Assembly: GCF_014302995.1 (NCBI RefSeq)
Contig: NZ_CP060295.1
Span: 186,001-250,000 of the forward strand
Length of the DNA: 64,000 nucleotides
Source: Variovorax sp. PAMC26660
Lineage (GTDB): Bacteria; Pseudomonadota; Gammaproteobacteria; Burkholderiales; Burkholderiaceae_C
Direction of reading: 5' to 3'
In this document: positions 44,914 to 52,943 of the stretch, one piece after another
Numbering within the stretch: the stretch's first letter is position 1
Layout: every line of letters begins with the position of its first letter
The notes under the pieces: generated by a model
The model's input: only the letters and a program-made list of their open reading frames with translations
Database searches by the model: none
Told to the model about the DNA's origin: nothing
Made by a program: the position numbers and the translations under genes

Positions 44914-45540
44914 GGTTTGCTTCCCGAGGCCGGGTCTCGCCCCGGCGGGCGACCTACTTTTCTTTGCTTCGCCAAAGAAACGTAGGCAAAAGAAAGGCGA
45001 CCCCGCTGTCTGCGACCCCTGCGCTTCGCTACGGGGCAACCTGCGGTGCTCACGTTTCGCGGGGTCCGCAGAACTCGCTTCGCTCAAACAACTGCGGCCC
45101 TGATCCGCGAAACGCTCCGCTCCTCGGCGCAGCCAGAGGGGGTTGGAGACAACTCGGGCCGTCGCTTCGCTCGGCCCGGGAACCGCCCGCAGGCAGCAGC
45201 CATCAGCACCAGCCACCGTCGAACTCGATGCGCCATCCCAAGGCACCGCGGCGCGCAGCGCAGGAGTGCCTTGGTGGCCGAGCGAAGCAAAGGCCCGTAC
45301 GGTTTCCAAACCCCTTCTGGCTGCGCCTGCGGTGCTCGGCGCCGGTGGGATCAGGGCCGCAGCTGTCTGAGCGAAGCGAGTTCTGCGGACCCCCACCGGC
45401 GTCGTGCACCGCAGGTCGCCCGTAGCGCAGCGAAGGGTCGCAGACAGCAGGGTCGCCTTTCTTTTGCCTACTTTTCTTTGGCGAAGCAAAGAAAAGTAGG
45501 TCGGCCGCCGGGCCGAGACCCGGCCTCGGAACCCAAACTA
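44914..45540. repeat. Imperfect inverted repeat of about 620 bp
   Basis: A noncoding element whose two arms of about 300 bp are reverse complements with some differences. The outermost part pairs CGAGGCCGGGTCTCG (44925-44939) with its complement at 45514-45528. Bases 44951-45003 and 45450-45502 pair with one mismatch in 53. Each arm has its own hairpin (44953-44986 and 45467-45500). The centre lies near 45230. Open frames here have no family signal. The right end reaches the egtD stop codon. Confidence 0.8.
45467..45500 (-). terminator. Strong hairpin 3' of egtD
   Basis: CCTACTTTTCTTTG (45467-45480) pairs perfectly with CAAAGAAAAGTAGG (45487-45500) across a 6-base loop, a 14-base stem that begins 37 bases past the egtD stop. 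The stem is AT-rich, which is unusual for a terminator, but it could end the egtBD transcript. It is part of the larger inverted repeat. Confidence 0.5.
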
Positions 45541-46551
45541 GGCAAGCAACCAGTGAACGCTGAAGAGCTTTTCAGGATCGGTCCAAACAGCCCCAGGCCG
45601 AAACCCCGCCCGCACAGCCAAAGCACGCAACCCATCCACAGTGAACTTGTGCGAGTACTCCGTATGAATCGTCTCCCCCTCCTCAAACCCGAACTGTTCC
45701 CCCTTCAAGGAAACGGTCTGGGCCCGCCGACTCACAAGGTGCATCTCGATCCGTTGCCGCGGCGCGTTGTAGAACGCCGCGTGCGCAAACCCATCCAGAT
45801 CGAAGTCCGCATCCAGTTCCGAATTCGCCCGGCGCAGCAGGTTGAGATTGAACTCACCCGTCACCCCTTGCGCATCGTTGTAAGCCGCATGCAGACGCCC
45901 CGGATCTTTCACCAGGTCGACCCCGATCAGCAGCCCACCCCCACGCAGCATCCGCGCAGCCAACTGCAGGAAGGCCAGGGCCTCTTCAGGCTCGAAATTA
46001 CCGATCGTCGACCCCGGAAAGAACCCCACGCGCCGCCCGGCCCCGGCCATCGGCGCAGGCAGCACCAGCGGCATCGTGTAGTCCGCAGCAATGGGCTGCA
46101 CCACGAGCTTCGGATAGTCCGCCTTCAACCGCTCGGCCGCAGCTTCGAGATGCTCACCTGAAATGTCGATGGGCAGATAACGCTTGGGCGTCTCCAGCGC
46201 ATCGAGCAGCAGGCGCACCTTGGTCAGCGACCCCGCGCCGAACTCGACGATCTCGGCATTCGGCCCGATCTGCCCGGCGATCTCTCCCGCGCACTCGCCA
46301 AGAATCCGCAGCTCGGTGCGCGTGGGGTAGTACTCGGGCAACTCGCAGATGCGATCGAACAGTTGCGACCCCGCCGCGTCGTAGAAGAACTTGGGCGAAA
46401 TGCTGCGCGGCGTGCGCGCAAGGCCTGCCTGCATCTCTCGCCCGAATTCGGACAGCGGCTCGCCCGCCGATGGCGCGCGTTGCGATGACTGCTGCTGCGG
46501 CTTCGCGGACACGAACGACAGCGAAGAAGGCGAGGTGTTTGGATTGCGCAT
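45538..46551 (-). CDS. egtD: L-histidine N-alpha-methyltransferase EgtD
   Basis: A 337-residue SAM-dependent enzyme that trimethylates histidine to hercynine. The motifs SPKFFYDAAGSQLFDRICELPEYYPTRTE, EFGAGSLTKVRLLLD and the FFPGSTIGNF box match EgtD closely. The first 40 residues are Ser/Gln-rich and not conserved. It follows egtB by 2 bases and is the last gene of the pair. It may add to thiol protection together with GshA. Confidence 0.95.
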   Translation of the reverse strand: MRNPNTSPSSLSFVSAKPQQQSSQRAPSAGEPLSEFGREMQAGLARTPRSISPKFFYDAAGSQLFDRICELPEYYPTRTELRILGECAGEIAGQIGPNAEIVEFGAGSLTKVRLLLDALETPKRYLPIDISGEHLEAAAERLKADYPKLVVQPIAADYTMPLVLPAPMAGAGRRVGFFPGSTIGNFEPEEALAFLQLAARMLRGGGLLIGVDLVKDPGRLHAAYNDAQGVTGEFNLNLLRRANSELDADFDLDGFAHAAFYNAPRQRIEMHLVSRRAQTVSLKGEQFGFEEGETIHTEYSHKFTVDGLRALAVRAGFRPGAVWTDPEKLFSVHWLLA

Positions 46552-46553
46552 GA

Positions 46554-47831
46554 TCAAAGGTCTTTCGCGAGCCGCAGCCCCGAGAACTGCCAGCGCGCCG
46601 CCGGCGGAAAGAAGTTGCGATAGCTGGGCCGCGTGTGCCCGGCCGGCGTGGCCACGCTGCCACCGCGCAACACAAGTTGCCCCACCATGAACTTGCCGTT
46701 GTATTCGGCCGCGATGCCGGGCATCGGGCGGAAACCCGGATACGGATCGTAGGACGAGCGCGTCCACTGCCAGACATGGCCCGTCATCTGCACGATGCCG
46801 GGAGCGTCGCATGCGGCTTCCCACTCGAACTCGGTCGGCAGTCGCGCACCGGCCCATTCGGCATACGCGGCAGCTTCGTAAAAACTCAGTTGTGCCACCG
46901 GCGCATCGGCCTCCATCGGGCGCACACCATGAAGACCGAACACATGCCAGCCCGCAGCAGCGCCTTGCGGCGACGGCTGTTGCTGTTGCGGCTGCAAACC
47001 GACTGCAAGACGCGGGTCGTCCGGCGCAAGCCAGTACGCCGGATGACGCCAGCCATTCGCCTGCACCGCAGCCCAGCCATCGGACAGCCAGAGTTCGGCC
47101 CGCTGGTAGCCACCATCGGCAATGAACTGCGCGTAGTCGCCACAGTTCACCAGGCGGTCGGCCATGGCATAGGGCAGCACCAACGCCTGATGGCGTGGCG
47201 TTTCGTTGTCGAAAGAAAAATCGGGGCCTGCATGCCCCACCTCGACCACACCACCGGGCCGCGACAGCCAGCGCACCGCGGGCGGCACGGCAGCCAATCG
47301 CACAGCCGGCCCGCTCGCAGGCTTGTACGCCGGCAGCAGCGGATTGCACGACAGCGCATGCAGGATGTCGGTGAGCAACAGCTCCTGGTGCTGCTGCTCG
47401 TGGTTGAGCCCGAGCGTGACGATGGGCTCGATCGCAGCCCAATCGAGCCCGCCCTCTTCGAGCAGCGCCACCACTGCTTCGTCCACATGCCGGCGGTACG
47501 CATGCACCTCGTCCACCGAAGGCCGTGTCAGCAGCCCGCGATGCGGCCGTGGATGGCGCGGCCCCAGCGCTTCGTAGTACGAGTTGAAGAGGTAATGAAA
47601 ACGCGGATCGAAAGGCTGATAGTCCGCGGCATGCGGCTGCAGCAGCACGGTCTCGAAGAACCAGGTGGTGTGCGCCAGATGCCACTTGGTCGGGCTCGCA
47701 TCGGGCATCGACTGGATGCACTGGTCTTCGGACGAGAGCGGCGCGGCAAGCGCCAGGCTCATGGCGCGCACCTCACGAAACTTGTCGCGCAGTGCGCCCG
47801 CCGCCTGTGTGATCGGCCGGGAAAGCGTCAT
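46554..47831 (-). CDS. egtB: Ergothioneine sulfoxide synthase EgtB
   Basis: A 425-residue iron enzyme joining hercynine to a thiol. The DinB-like N-terminal domain has His51 (HLAHTTWFFE), His144 and His148 (LNHEQQHQELL), in the same order as the known His51/His134/His138 iron site. A C-terminal formylglycine-generating-enzyme (FGE/sulfatase-modifying factor) domain ends with RGGSVAT and YRNFFPP. ATG 47831 is chosen because upstream residues are not conserved. No egtC or egtE is adjacent. The sulfur donor is open. Confidence 0.95.
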   Translation of the reverse strand: MTLSRPITQAAGALRDKFREVRAMSLALAAPLSSEDQCIQSMPDASPTKWHLAHTTWFFETVLLQPHAADYQPFDPRFHYLFNSYYEALGPRHPRPHRGLLTRPSVDEVHAYRRHVDEAVVALLEEGGLDWAAIEPIVTLGLNHEQQHQELLLTDILHALSCNPLLPAYKPASGPAVRLAAVPPAVRWLSRPGGVVEVGHAGPDFSFDNETPRHQALVLPYAMADRLVNCGDYAQFIADGGYQRAELWLSDGWAAVQANGWRHPAYWLAPDDPRLAVGLQPQQQQPSPQGAAAGWHVFGLHGVRPMEADAPVAQLSFYEAAAYAEWAGARLPTEFEWEAACDAPGIVQMTGHVWQWTRSSYDPYPGFRPMPGIAAEYNGKFMVGQLVLRGGSVATPAGHTRPSYRNFFPPAARWQFSGLRLAKDL

Positions 47832-47986
47832 GGGGTCTCCAGTGGGGTCAGCCGCAAGTTTTAGCCCATTCAGGTTGCGGCCGTGCGTAGGACAGAACGC
47901 CGCGGGCCCGCCGCCAAAAATTCGGCGGGCAGCCACTGTGGCACAAGATTCGAGGGCGTGCAAAACGCCTGCGTATCATCCGTCGG

Positions 47987-49333
47987 ATGCAAACGACCAA
48001 CCCTTCGGACAGGCCACGTGTCGTCATCGTCGGCTGCGGATTTGGCGGACTCGAAGCGGCGCGCAAGCTGCAGGGCGCCGACGTCGATGTCACGGTGATC
48101 GACAAGACCAACCACCATCTGTTTCAGCCCCTGCTCTACCAGGTGGCGACCGCCGGGCTTGCCGCCCCGTCGATCGCGGCGCCGGTGCGTTCGCTGTTCC
48201 GCAAGCAGCCGCGCATCACCACGCTGCTGGGCGAAGTGAGCGCCATCGACCCGGCCACGCGCTCGGTGCAACTGGCCCACGGCGACCACGTGCCCTACGA
48301 CCACCTGATCGTGGCTGCCGGCGCCACGCACAGCTACTTCGGGCACGACGAATGGGCGCCCGTTGCGCCGGGCCTGAAGACGCTGGCCGATGCCTTCGAG
48401 ATCCGCCGCCGCGTGCTGCTGTCCTTCGAGGCGGCCGAAATCACCGCCGACCTGGAACATCGCCGCGCCCTGCTCACCTTCGTGGTGATCGGCGCCGGCC
48501 CCACAGGCGTCGAAATGGCCGGCACGCTGGCCGAGATCGCCAAGCACACGCTCTCGGGCGAATTCCGCCACATCGATCCGTCGAGTGCGCAGGTGCTGCT
48601 GGTCGAAGGCGGCCCGCGCGTGCTGCAGGCCATGCCCGAATCGCTGAGCCAGAAGGCGCTGGAGCAACTGGAAAAACTGGGCGTCGAAGTGCGGCTGAAT
48701 GCGCGCGTCACCGCCATCGACGCCACCGGGCTCGAAGTGCAGACCGGCGGTGGCGCCGATGGCGCGGCCATCGCGAGCTACCGAATCGATAGCAGTTGCG
48801 TGGTCTGGGCGGCCGGCGTCGCGGCCTCTCCGCTGGGGCGCATGCTCGGCAGCGCAACCGGCGTCGAATGCGACCGCGCAGGCCGCATCAAGGTCGAGCC
48901 CGACCTGAGCCTGGCGGGCCACCCTGAAATCAGCGTGGTGGGCGACCTCGCCGCCGCCATGAGCCACGCGCCCGGCAAGCCGCCGAAGCCGGTGCCCGGC
49001 GTGTCACCCGGCGCCAAGCAGATGGGGCGCGCCGCAGCCGCGAACATCCTGCGCCGCATCGCGGGCCAGCCCACGGTGCCGTTCCGCTACGCGGACTACG
49101 GCAACCTGGCCACCATCGGCCGCAACTCGGCGGTGGTGGACCTGGGCACGCCCTTCGGCCCGCTGCGCTTCAGCGGCCGGCTCGCGTGGCTGTTCTGGCT
49201 GTTCGCGCACGCGTACTTCCTGATCGGTTTTCGCAATCGCATCGTCGTGATGATGGACTGGGCCGGCGCCTACTGGAGCTTCCAGCGCAATGCGCGCGTG
49301 GTGGCGGACGTGCAGGGCAAGAGCGAGTCGTAG
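47987..49333 (+). CDS. ndh: Type II NADH dehydrogenase (NDH-2)
   Basis: A 448-residue flavoprotein that oxidises NADH without pumping protons. The first nucleotide fold VVIVGCGFGGLEAARKL and the second VVIGAGPTGVEMAGTLAE bind FAD and NADH. VVGDLAAAM is the conserved FAD-end motif. The C-terminal amphipathic part (LAWLFWLFAHAYFLIGFRN) ties it to the membrane. A 17-bp palindrome lies inside the coding sequence at 48777-48793 without breaking the frame. Confidence 0.95.
   Translation: MQTTNPSDRPRVVIVGCGFGGLEAARKLQGADVDVTVIDKTNHHLFQPLLYQVATAGLAAPSIAAPVRSLFRKQPRITTLLGEVSAIDPATRSVQLAHGDHVPYDHLIVAAGATHSYFGHDEWAPVAPGLKTLADAFEIRRRVLLSFEAAEITADLEHRRALLTFVVIGAGPTGVEMAGTLAEIAKHTLSGEFRHIDPSSAQVLLVEGGPRVLQAMPESLSQKALEQLEKLGVEVRLNARVTAIDATGLEVQTGGGADGAAIASYRIDSSCVVWAAGVAASPLGRMLGSATGVECDRAGRIKVEPDLSLAGHPEISVVGDLAAAMSHAPGKPPKPVPGVSPGAKQMGRAAAANILRRIAGQPTVPFRYADYGNLATIGRNSAVVDLGTPFGPLRFSGRLAWLFWLFAHAYFLIGFRNRIVVMMDWAGAYWSFQRNARVVADVQGKSES
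48777..48793. repeat. 17-bp palindrome inside ndh
   Basis: GCTACC-GAATC-GATAGC has the same 6-5-6 form as the noncoding copies at 870 and 7985, though it lies in the ndh reading frame, where it encodes SYRIDS. It may be an insertion of a mobile short palindrome that kept the frame, or chance. Confidence 0.45.
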
Positions 49334-49415
49334 CCCGTCATGTCGTCGTTCTGGTGGACCGTCTCCTGAGAACGTCCTGGGCCTGCGGGACGGCATGCGC
49401 TCGCCGACGACCTCC

Positions 49416-50795
49416 TCATGCAGGTTGTGTCCGATCCTTCTGAATTCCGAAGAGGCACATCAGGCTTCCCGCCAGCAGCAGCGCAACCGATATACCGAGC
49501 GACCAATGCATGCCGCGCATGAACGGCTCTGGCGCAGTGTCGCGGACCAGATAGCCAAACACGGCCACGCCCAACATGCCTCCGATCTGGCGCGCCGAGT
49601 TGAGGACACCCGAGGCGATACCGGCACGCGAGGCGTCAACCGATGACAGCGTGGCGTTGGTCATCGTAGGCACGGTCAGGGCGACACCGCTGGCCGCCAA
49701 GAGCATCGGAACGACCAGCATCCAATAGGAGCCGTCGATGCTGACCGGCAGCAGCATCAGATAGCCGCAAGCCGCAAGTGCCAGCCCCAGAACCATCAGG
49801 CGCCTGGCGCCCATGCGCGTGATCAAACGTCCGGCGATGACGTTCACCGCCATCAGCACGATCGTCATGGGCAGGAACGCCAGGCCTGCCTGCTGAGGCG
49901 AAAGCTGCTGCTCAATCTGGAAGAACAGGCTGAAGACAAAGATCAGCCCGTAATAGGCAAAGTTCACGACAACGCCGGCCAGTGAAGCCACGGTGAAAGT
50001 AGGGATGCGAAAGAGCCCGAGGGGCAGCATCGGCGCCTGGCTGCGCAACTCGATGCGCACGAAGCTGATGGCCGCGACCAGTGCCAGCAGGAGGCCACCC
50101 TGGACCCACGGATGCTGCCAGCCCAGGCGACCGGCCTCGGTCAGAGCCACCGTGAGAGCAGCCAGTGCCGAGATGATCGCCACCTGACCGGGAAGATCGA
50201 GGTTGCGGCGATGACCAGCGCTCCCCGGCGCGGTATGACGCAAGGCAAGGAACAGTCCGATCAAACCCACAGGCAGATTGATCAGGAAAATGCTGCGCCA
50301 GCCGGTGTGCGTGATCAGCAACCCGCCCAACACCGGCCCCGCAGCCAAGGAAATACCGCCGATGGCGCCCCACCAACCGACCGCGCGGCTGCGCTGCTCC
50401 CGATCAGGGAAAGCCTGCTGCAACATGGAAAGGGAATTGGGCACCAGCAGCGCCGCGCCCAGACCCTGGATCACTCGTGCAGCCACCAGTGCCGACAGGT
50501 TTGGGGCCAGACCGCAGGCTCCCGATGCCAGCGTGAACAGGACAAAGCCGAATATGAAAACCCGCCGAGCGCCAAAGCGGTCGCCCAGTGCACCACTGGT
50601 TAGGAGCAACGCTGCGAAAACCAGCGTGTAGGCGTTGAGCACCCACTGCAGTCCTGACACGTCAGCACCGAACTCCTGGCGGAGGGCCTCAAGGGCAACG
50701 TTGACAACACTGACATCCAACAGGACGACGACGAATCCGAGTGCGGCAGCGACCAGCGTGGCACGAGGATGGCGAACAGAAATTGAGGGCTTCAA
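49416..50795 (-). CDS. DHA2-family MFS efflux transporter
   Basis: A 459-residue transporter, 14 predicted helices. The N-terminal LVAAALGFVVVLLDVSVVNVALEAL and the GALGDRFGARRVFIFG loop are DHA2 hallmarks, and GPVLGGLLITHTGWRSIFLINLPVG is motif C. It may export drugs or toxic compounds. TTG 50795 is chosen because KPSIS precedes the first helix closely, with GGA five bases upstream. GTG 50819 and ATG 50873 are in frame. Base use looks poorer in GC than its neighbours. Confidence 0.88.
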   Translation of the reverse strand: MKPSISVRHPRATLVAAALGFVVVLLDVSVVNVALEALRQEFGADVSGLQWVLNAYTLVFAALLLTSGALGDRFGARRVFIFGFVLFTLASGACGLAPNLSALVAARVIQGLGAALLVPNSLSMLQQAFPDREQRSRAVGWWGAIGGISLAAGPVLGGLLITHTGWRSIFLINLPVGLIGLFLALRHTAPGSAGHRRNLDLPGQVAIISALAALTVALTEAGRLGWQHPWVQGGLLLALVAAISFVRIELRSQAPMLPLGLFRIPTFTVASLAGVVVNFAYYGLIFVFSLFFQIEQQLSPQQAGLAFLPMTIVLMAVNVIAGRLITRMGARRLMVLGLALAACGYLMLLPVSIDGSYWMLVVPMLLAASGVALTVPTMTNATLSSVDASRAGIASGVLNSARQIGGMLGVAVFGYLVRDTAPEPFMRGMHWSLGISVALLLAGSLMCLFGIQKDRTQPA

Positions 50796-50863
50796 AATGA
50801 TCCAAAAAAGCTGATTCACTTCGATGCTAGGTCGACAGGCTGTCCGCGTAAATTCTGTATAAG

Positions 50864-50880
50864 CTCCAGTCATACTGGAG
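50864..50880. promoter_or_regulatory. Palindrome between the divergent LysR and DHA2 genes
   Basis: CTCCAGT-CAT-ACTGGAG, a perfect 7-base inverted repeat with 3-base spacer, ends 11 bases before the LysR start and lies next to a TATAAG-like -10. It is a good candidate binding site for the LysR regulator, for autoregulation and control of the transporter. Confidence 0.65.
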
Positions 50881-50891
50881 AAAATGCACAG

Positions 50892-51770
50892 ATGTTCGAC
50901 TGGGAAAATCTTCGCCATTTCCTGGCAGTGGCCCGTGCCGGAACCTTATCCGGCGCCGCCCGTGCACTGCAGGTAGACCATGCAACGGTCAGTCGGCGGC
51001 TGGCCGCATTTGAAAGCGAGTTGCAGGCCTCATTGGTCCAGCGCTTGCCGCGCGCCTGCCAGTTGACCCCGATGGGCCAACAAGTCTTTGAACAAGCGCT
51101 GGCCATGGAGGAAGGCGCTTATGCCATCGAGCGACGAACCCAGGCGAGCCGGCATCCCCTGAATGGCAAAGTGACGCTCAGTGCGCCGCCGATCCTGGCA
51201 ACGCACCTGTTGGCCGGCAAGCTGGCCGACTTCCGTGTCGCCCATCCTGGTATCCAGCTTTCCATATCGGCACAGGCCCATCAGGTTTCGCTGAGCCACA
51301 GGGAAGCCGATATCGCACTGCGGTTGGTACGCCCCAAGGAAGCAGGCAGTGTCGTGCGCAAGCTGGGGTGCATGCCCTTTGCGCTGTATGCAAGTCGCGA
51401 CTATGCGCCGCTGCGCCGCCCGCAGGACTGGACGTTCATTGCCTATGACGCACAGTTCGCCGACATGCCGCAGCAACACTGGCTTCTGGGAATCGCTGGC
51501 CACCGGCCAGTGAGTTGCGAACTCAGCGACATCAGCGGCCACCTGGCCGCCGCACGCGCGGGGGCCGGCGTCGCAGGGCTGCCGTGCTTCCTCGCCGATA
51601 CCGATCCCGTGCTGCTGCGCCTGAAGCACGAAGGCGAGAGCTTTTCACGCGACATCTGGTTGGTGGTGCATCGCGACCTGCGACGTGCGGCTCCAATGCG
51701 CGCGGTAATGGATTTTCTGATCGAGGTCGTCGCCTCGCAAAAGGCTCTCGCCTTGGACAAGACAAGGTAG
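50892..51770 (+). CDS. LysR-family transcriptional regulator
   Basis: A 292-residue regulator. The N-terminal helix-turn-helix is TLSGAARALQVDHATVSRRLAAFE, a variant with DHATVSR in place of SQPAVS. The effector domain is of the periplasmic-binding type. It is divergent from the DHA2 transporter gene, which is the probable target. A 17-base palindrome lies between the two. Both genes look foreign in base composition. Confidence 0.9.
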   Translation: MFDWENLRHFLAVARAGTLSGAARALQVDHATVSRRLAAFESELQASLVQRLPRACQLTPMGQQVFEQALAMEEGAYAIERRTQASRHPLNGKVTLSAPPILATHLLAGKLADFRVAHPGIQLSISAQAHQVSLSHREADIALRLVRPKEAGSVVRKLGCMPFALYASRDYAPLRRPQDWTFIAYDAQFADMPQQHWLLGIAGHRPVSCELSDISGHLAAARAGAGVAGLPCFLADTDPVLLRLKHEGESFSRDIWLVVHRDLRRAAPMRAVMDFLIEVVASQKALALDKTR

Positions 51771-51795
51771 GCCGGGACGGCGTGCGCCCAGCCGC

Positions 51796-52317
51796 TCAGA
51801 AGAACCCGCCCCAATGCGGCTGCTCGCGCTGGCGCTTGCGCCAGTCCCAGGGCGGTGTCGGCTTCGCGTCGGCCCACAGGCCCAGGCGCTTGGCCCGCGC
51901 GCTGTCCTGCAGCTTGAACAGCCCGCCACCGCGCTTGGTGGCCAGCCGGTTGTAGTCGTAGACCCAGGCCCAGCCTTGGGACACCATGCGGCTGCCGGCG
52001 TCCTCGCCGTTGCAGCTCACGTCGGCCACCGTGCGGCCGTAGCGGTCGGTGTCGATCTCGGTGATGCGCGCGTTCTCGCGAAAGCACATGTCGCTCAGTG
52101 CCTGCTTGCTGCGCTGGCCGTAAGGCTGTGCTTTTTCGGGCGCATCGATGGCGGCAATGCGCACCTTGACGCGCTCGTAGGCGCCGATGCGGCCGCACCG
52201 CGCGGTGAGCGTGTCGCCGTCGCTGATGCCGACGACGAGGCAGGTTCGGGGAGCCGCTTGGGCCAGGAAGGAAGAAAAGACAAGAAGGCTGAAAAGCAGC
52301 GGCGCGCGCAAGAGCAT
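51796..52317 (-). CDS. Secreted thermonuclease-family (SNase) protein
   Basis: A 173-residue SNase-fold protein. A signal peptide (LLFSLLVFSSFLAQA) precedes APRTCLVVGISDGDTLTA. The catalytic residues are in place: Arg in VRIAAIDAPE, the Glu there, and Arg in DRYGRTVADV. It is likely an exported nuclease. ATG 52317 is chosen because the signal peptide starts there. It converges on the LysR gene with 25 bases between stops. Confidence 0.88.
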   Translation of the reverse strand: MLLRAPLLFSLLVFSSFLAQAAPRTCLVVGISDGDTLTARCGRIGAYERVKVRIAAIDAPEKAQPYGQRSKQALSDMCFRENARITEIDTDRYGRTVADVSCNGEDAGSRMVSQGWAWVYDYNRLATKRGGGLFKLQDSARAKRLGLWADAKPTPPWDWRKRQREQPHWGGFF

Positions 52318-52439
52318 GAAGAAGAAACGGGAGGTAGGCAGAATGGCTGGGCCGATCGAGGCTAAGTGATCCACGCGCCTGAACGGATCGGTACACAGAC
52401 TTTTTCTTTTGAGCAGCGCGTCGAAGGAGAGCAAGCACC

Positions 52440-52919
52440 ATGCAAGAACCCACTCAGGACGACTGGTTCCTCGAAGCGAACAACGCATGGGATGCGGGCG
52501 CGCACAAGAAGGCGCTGTCACTCTTCCTCAAGGCCGCGGCAGCAGGCGAGACCCACGCGCTGAACAGCGTCGGCTATTTCCTCGACCACGGCATCGGCGT
52601 GAAGAAAAACGCCGCGGCTGCGCGCGACTGGTATCGCAAGGCCGCCAAGGCGGGCGACGTTGCGGGCTGCGCCAACCTGGCCATCTGCTACCGGGACGAA
52701 GGCAACTTTCGCTGGGCCCGGTTCTGGTTCGAGCGCGCTTTCGCCCAGGGCGATGGCGACGCGGCGCTGGAACTGGGGCGGCTCTTTCTCTGGGAAGGCC
52801 CGAACCGGAACGACCACAAGGTCGTTCACTACCTGACCCAGGCAGTGGCCTCGCCCGGCGTCAGCGCGGACGGAAAGAAAGAAGCCGGGAGGCTGCTGAA
52901 GTCGCTGGGACGAAAGTGA
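52440..52919 (+). CDS. Sel1/TPR-like repeat protein
   Basis: A 159-residue protein with three or four helical repeats of the Sel1 type (GETHALNSVGYFLDHGIGVKKNAAAARDWYRKAAKAG; then GCANLAICYRDEGNFRWARFWFERAFAQG). There is no signal peptide, so it is cytoplasmic and could be a scaffold. The ATG is at 52440. It converges on the acyl-CoA ligase gene. Confidence 0.85.
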   Translation: MQEPTQDDWFLEANNAWDAGAHKKALSLFLKAAAAGETHALNSVGYFLDHGIGVKKNAAAARDWYRKAAKAGDVAGCANLAICYRDEGNFRWARFWFERAFAQGDGDAALELGRLFLWEGPNRNDHKVVHYLTQAVASPGVSADGKKEAGRLLKSLGRK

Positions 52920-52943
52920 ATTTTCCCGGCGATCTTCCGCGGC

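Noticed and set aside
44930..45500. Several open frames within the inverted repeat, up to the EgtD gene.
   Set aside because: They arise on both strands of a palindrome, have no ribosome sites and no family match.
45538..47721. A single very long minus-strand reading frame ending in EgtD, which could look like a fusion protein.
   Set aside because: Only the last 337 codons match a family (EgtD). The rest is the egtB gene read in the wrong frame; egtB itself fits perfectly at 46554-47831.
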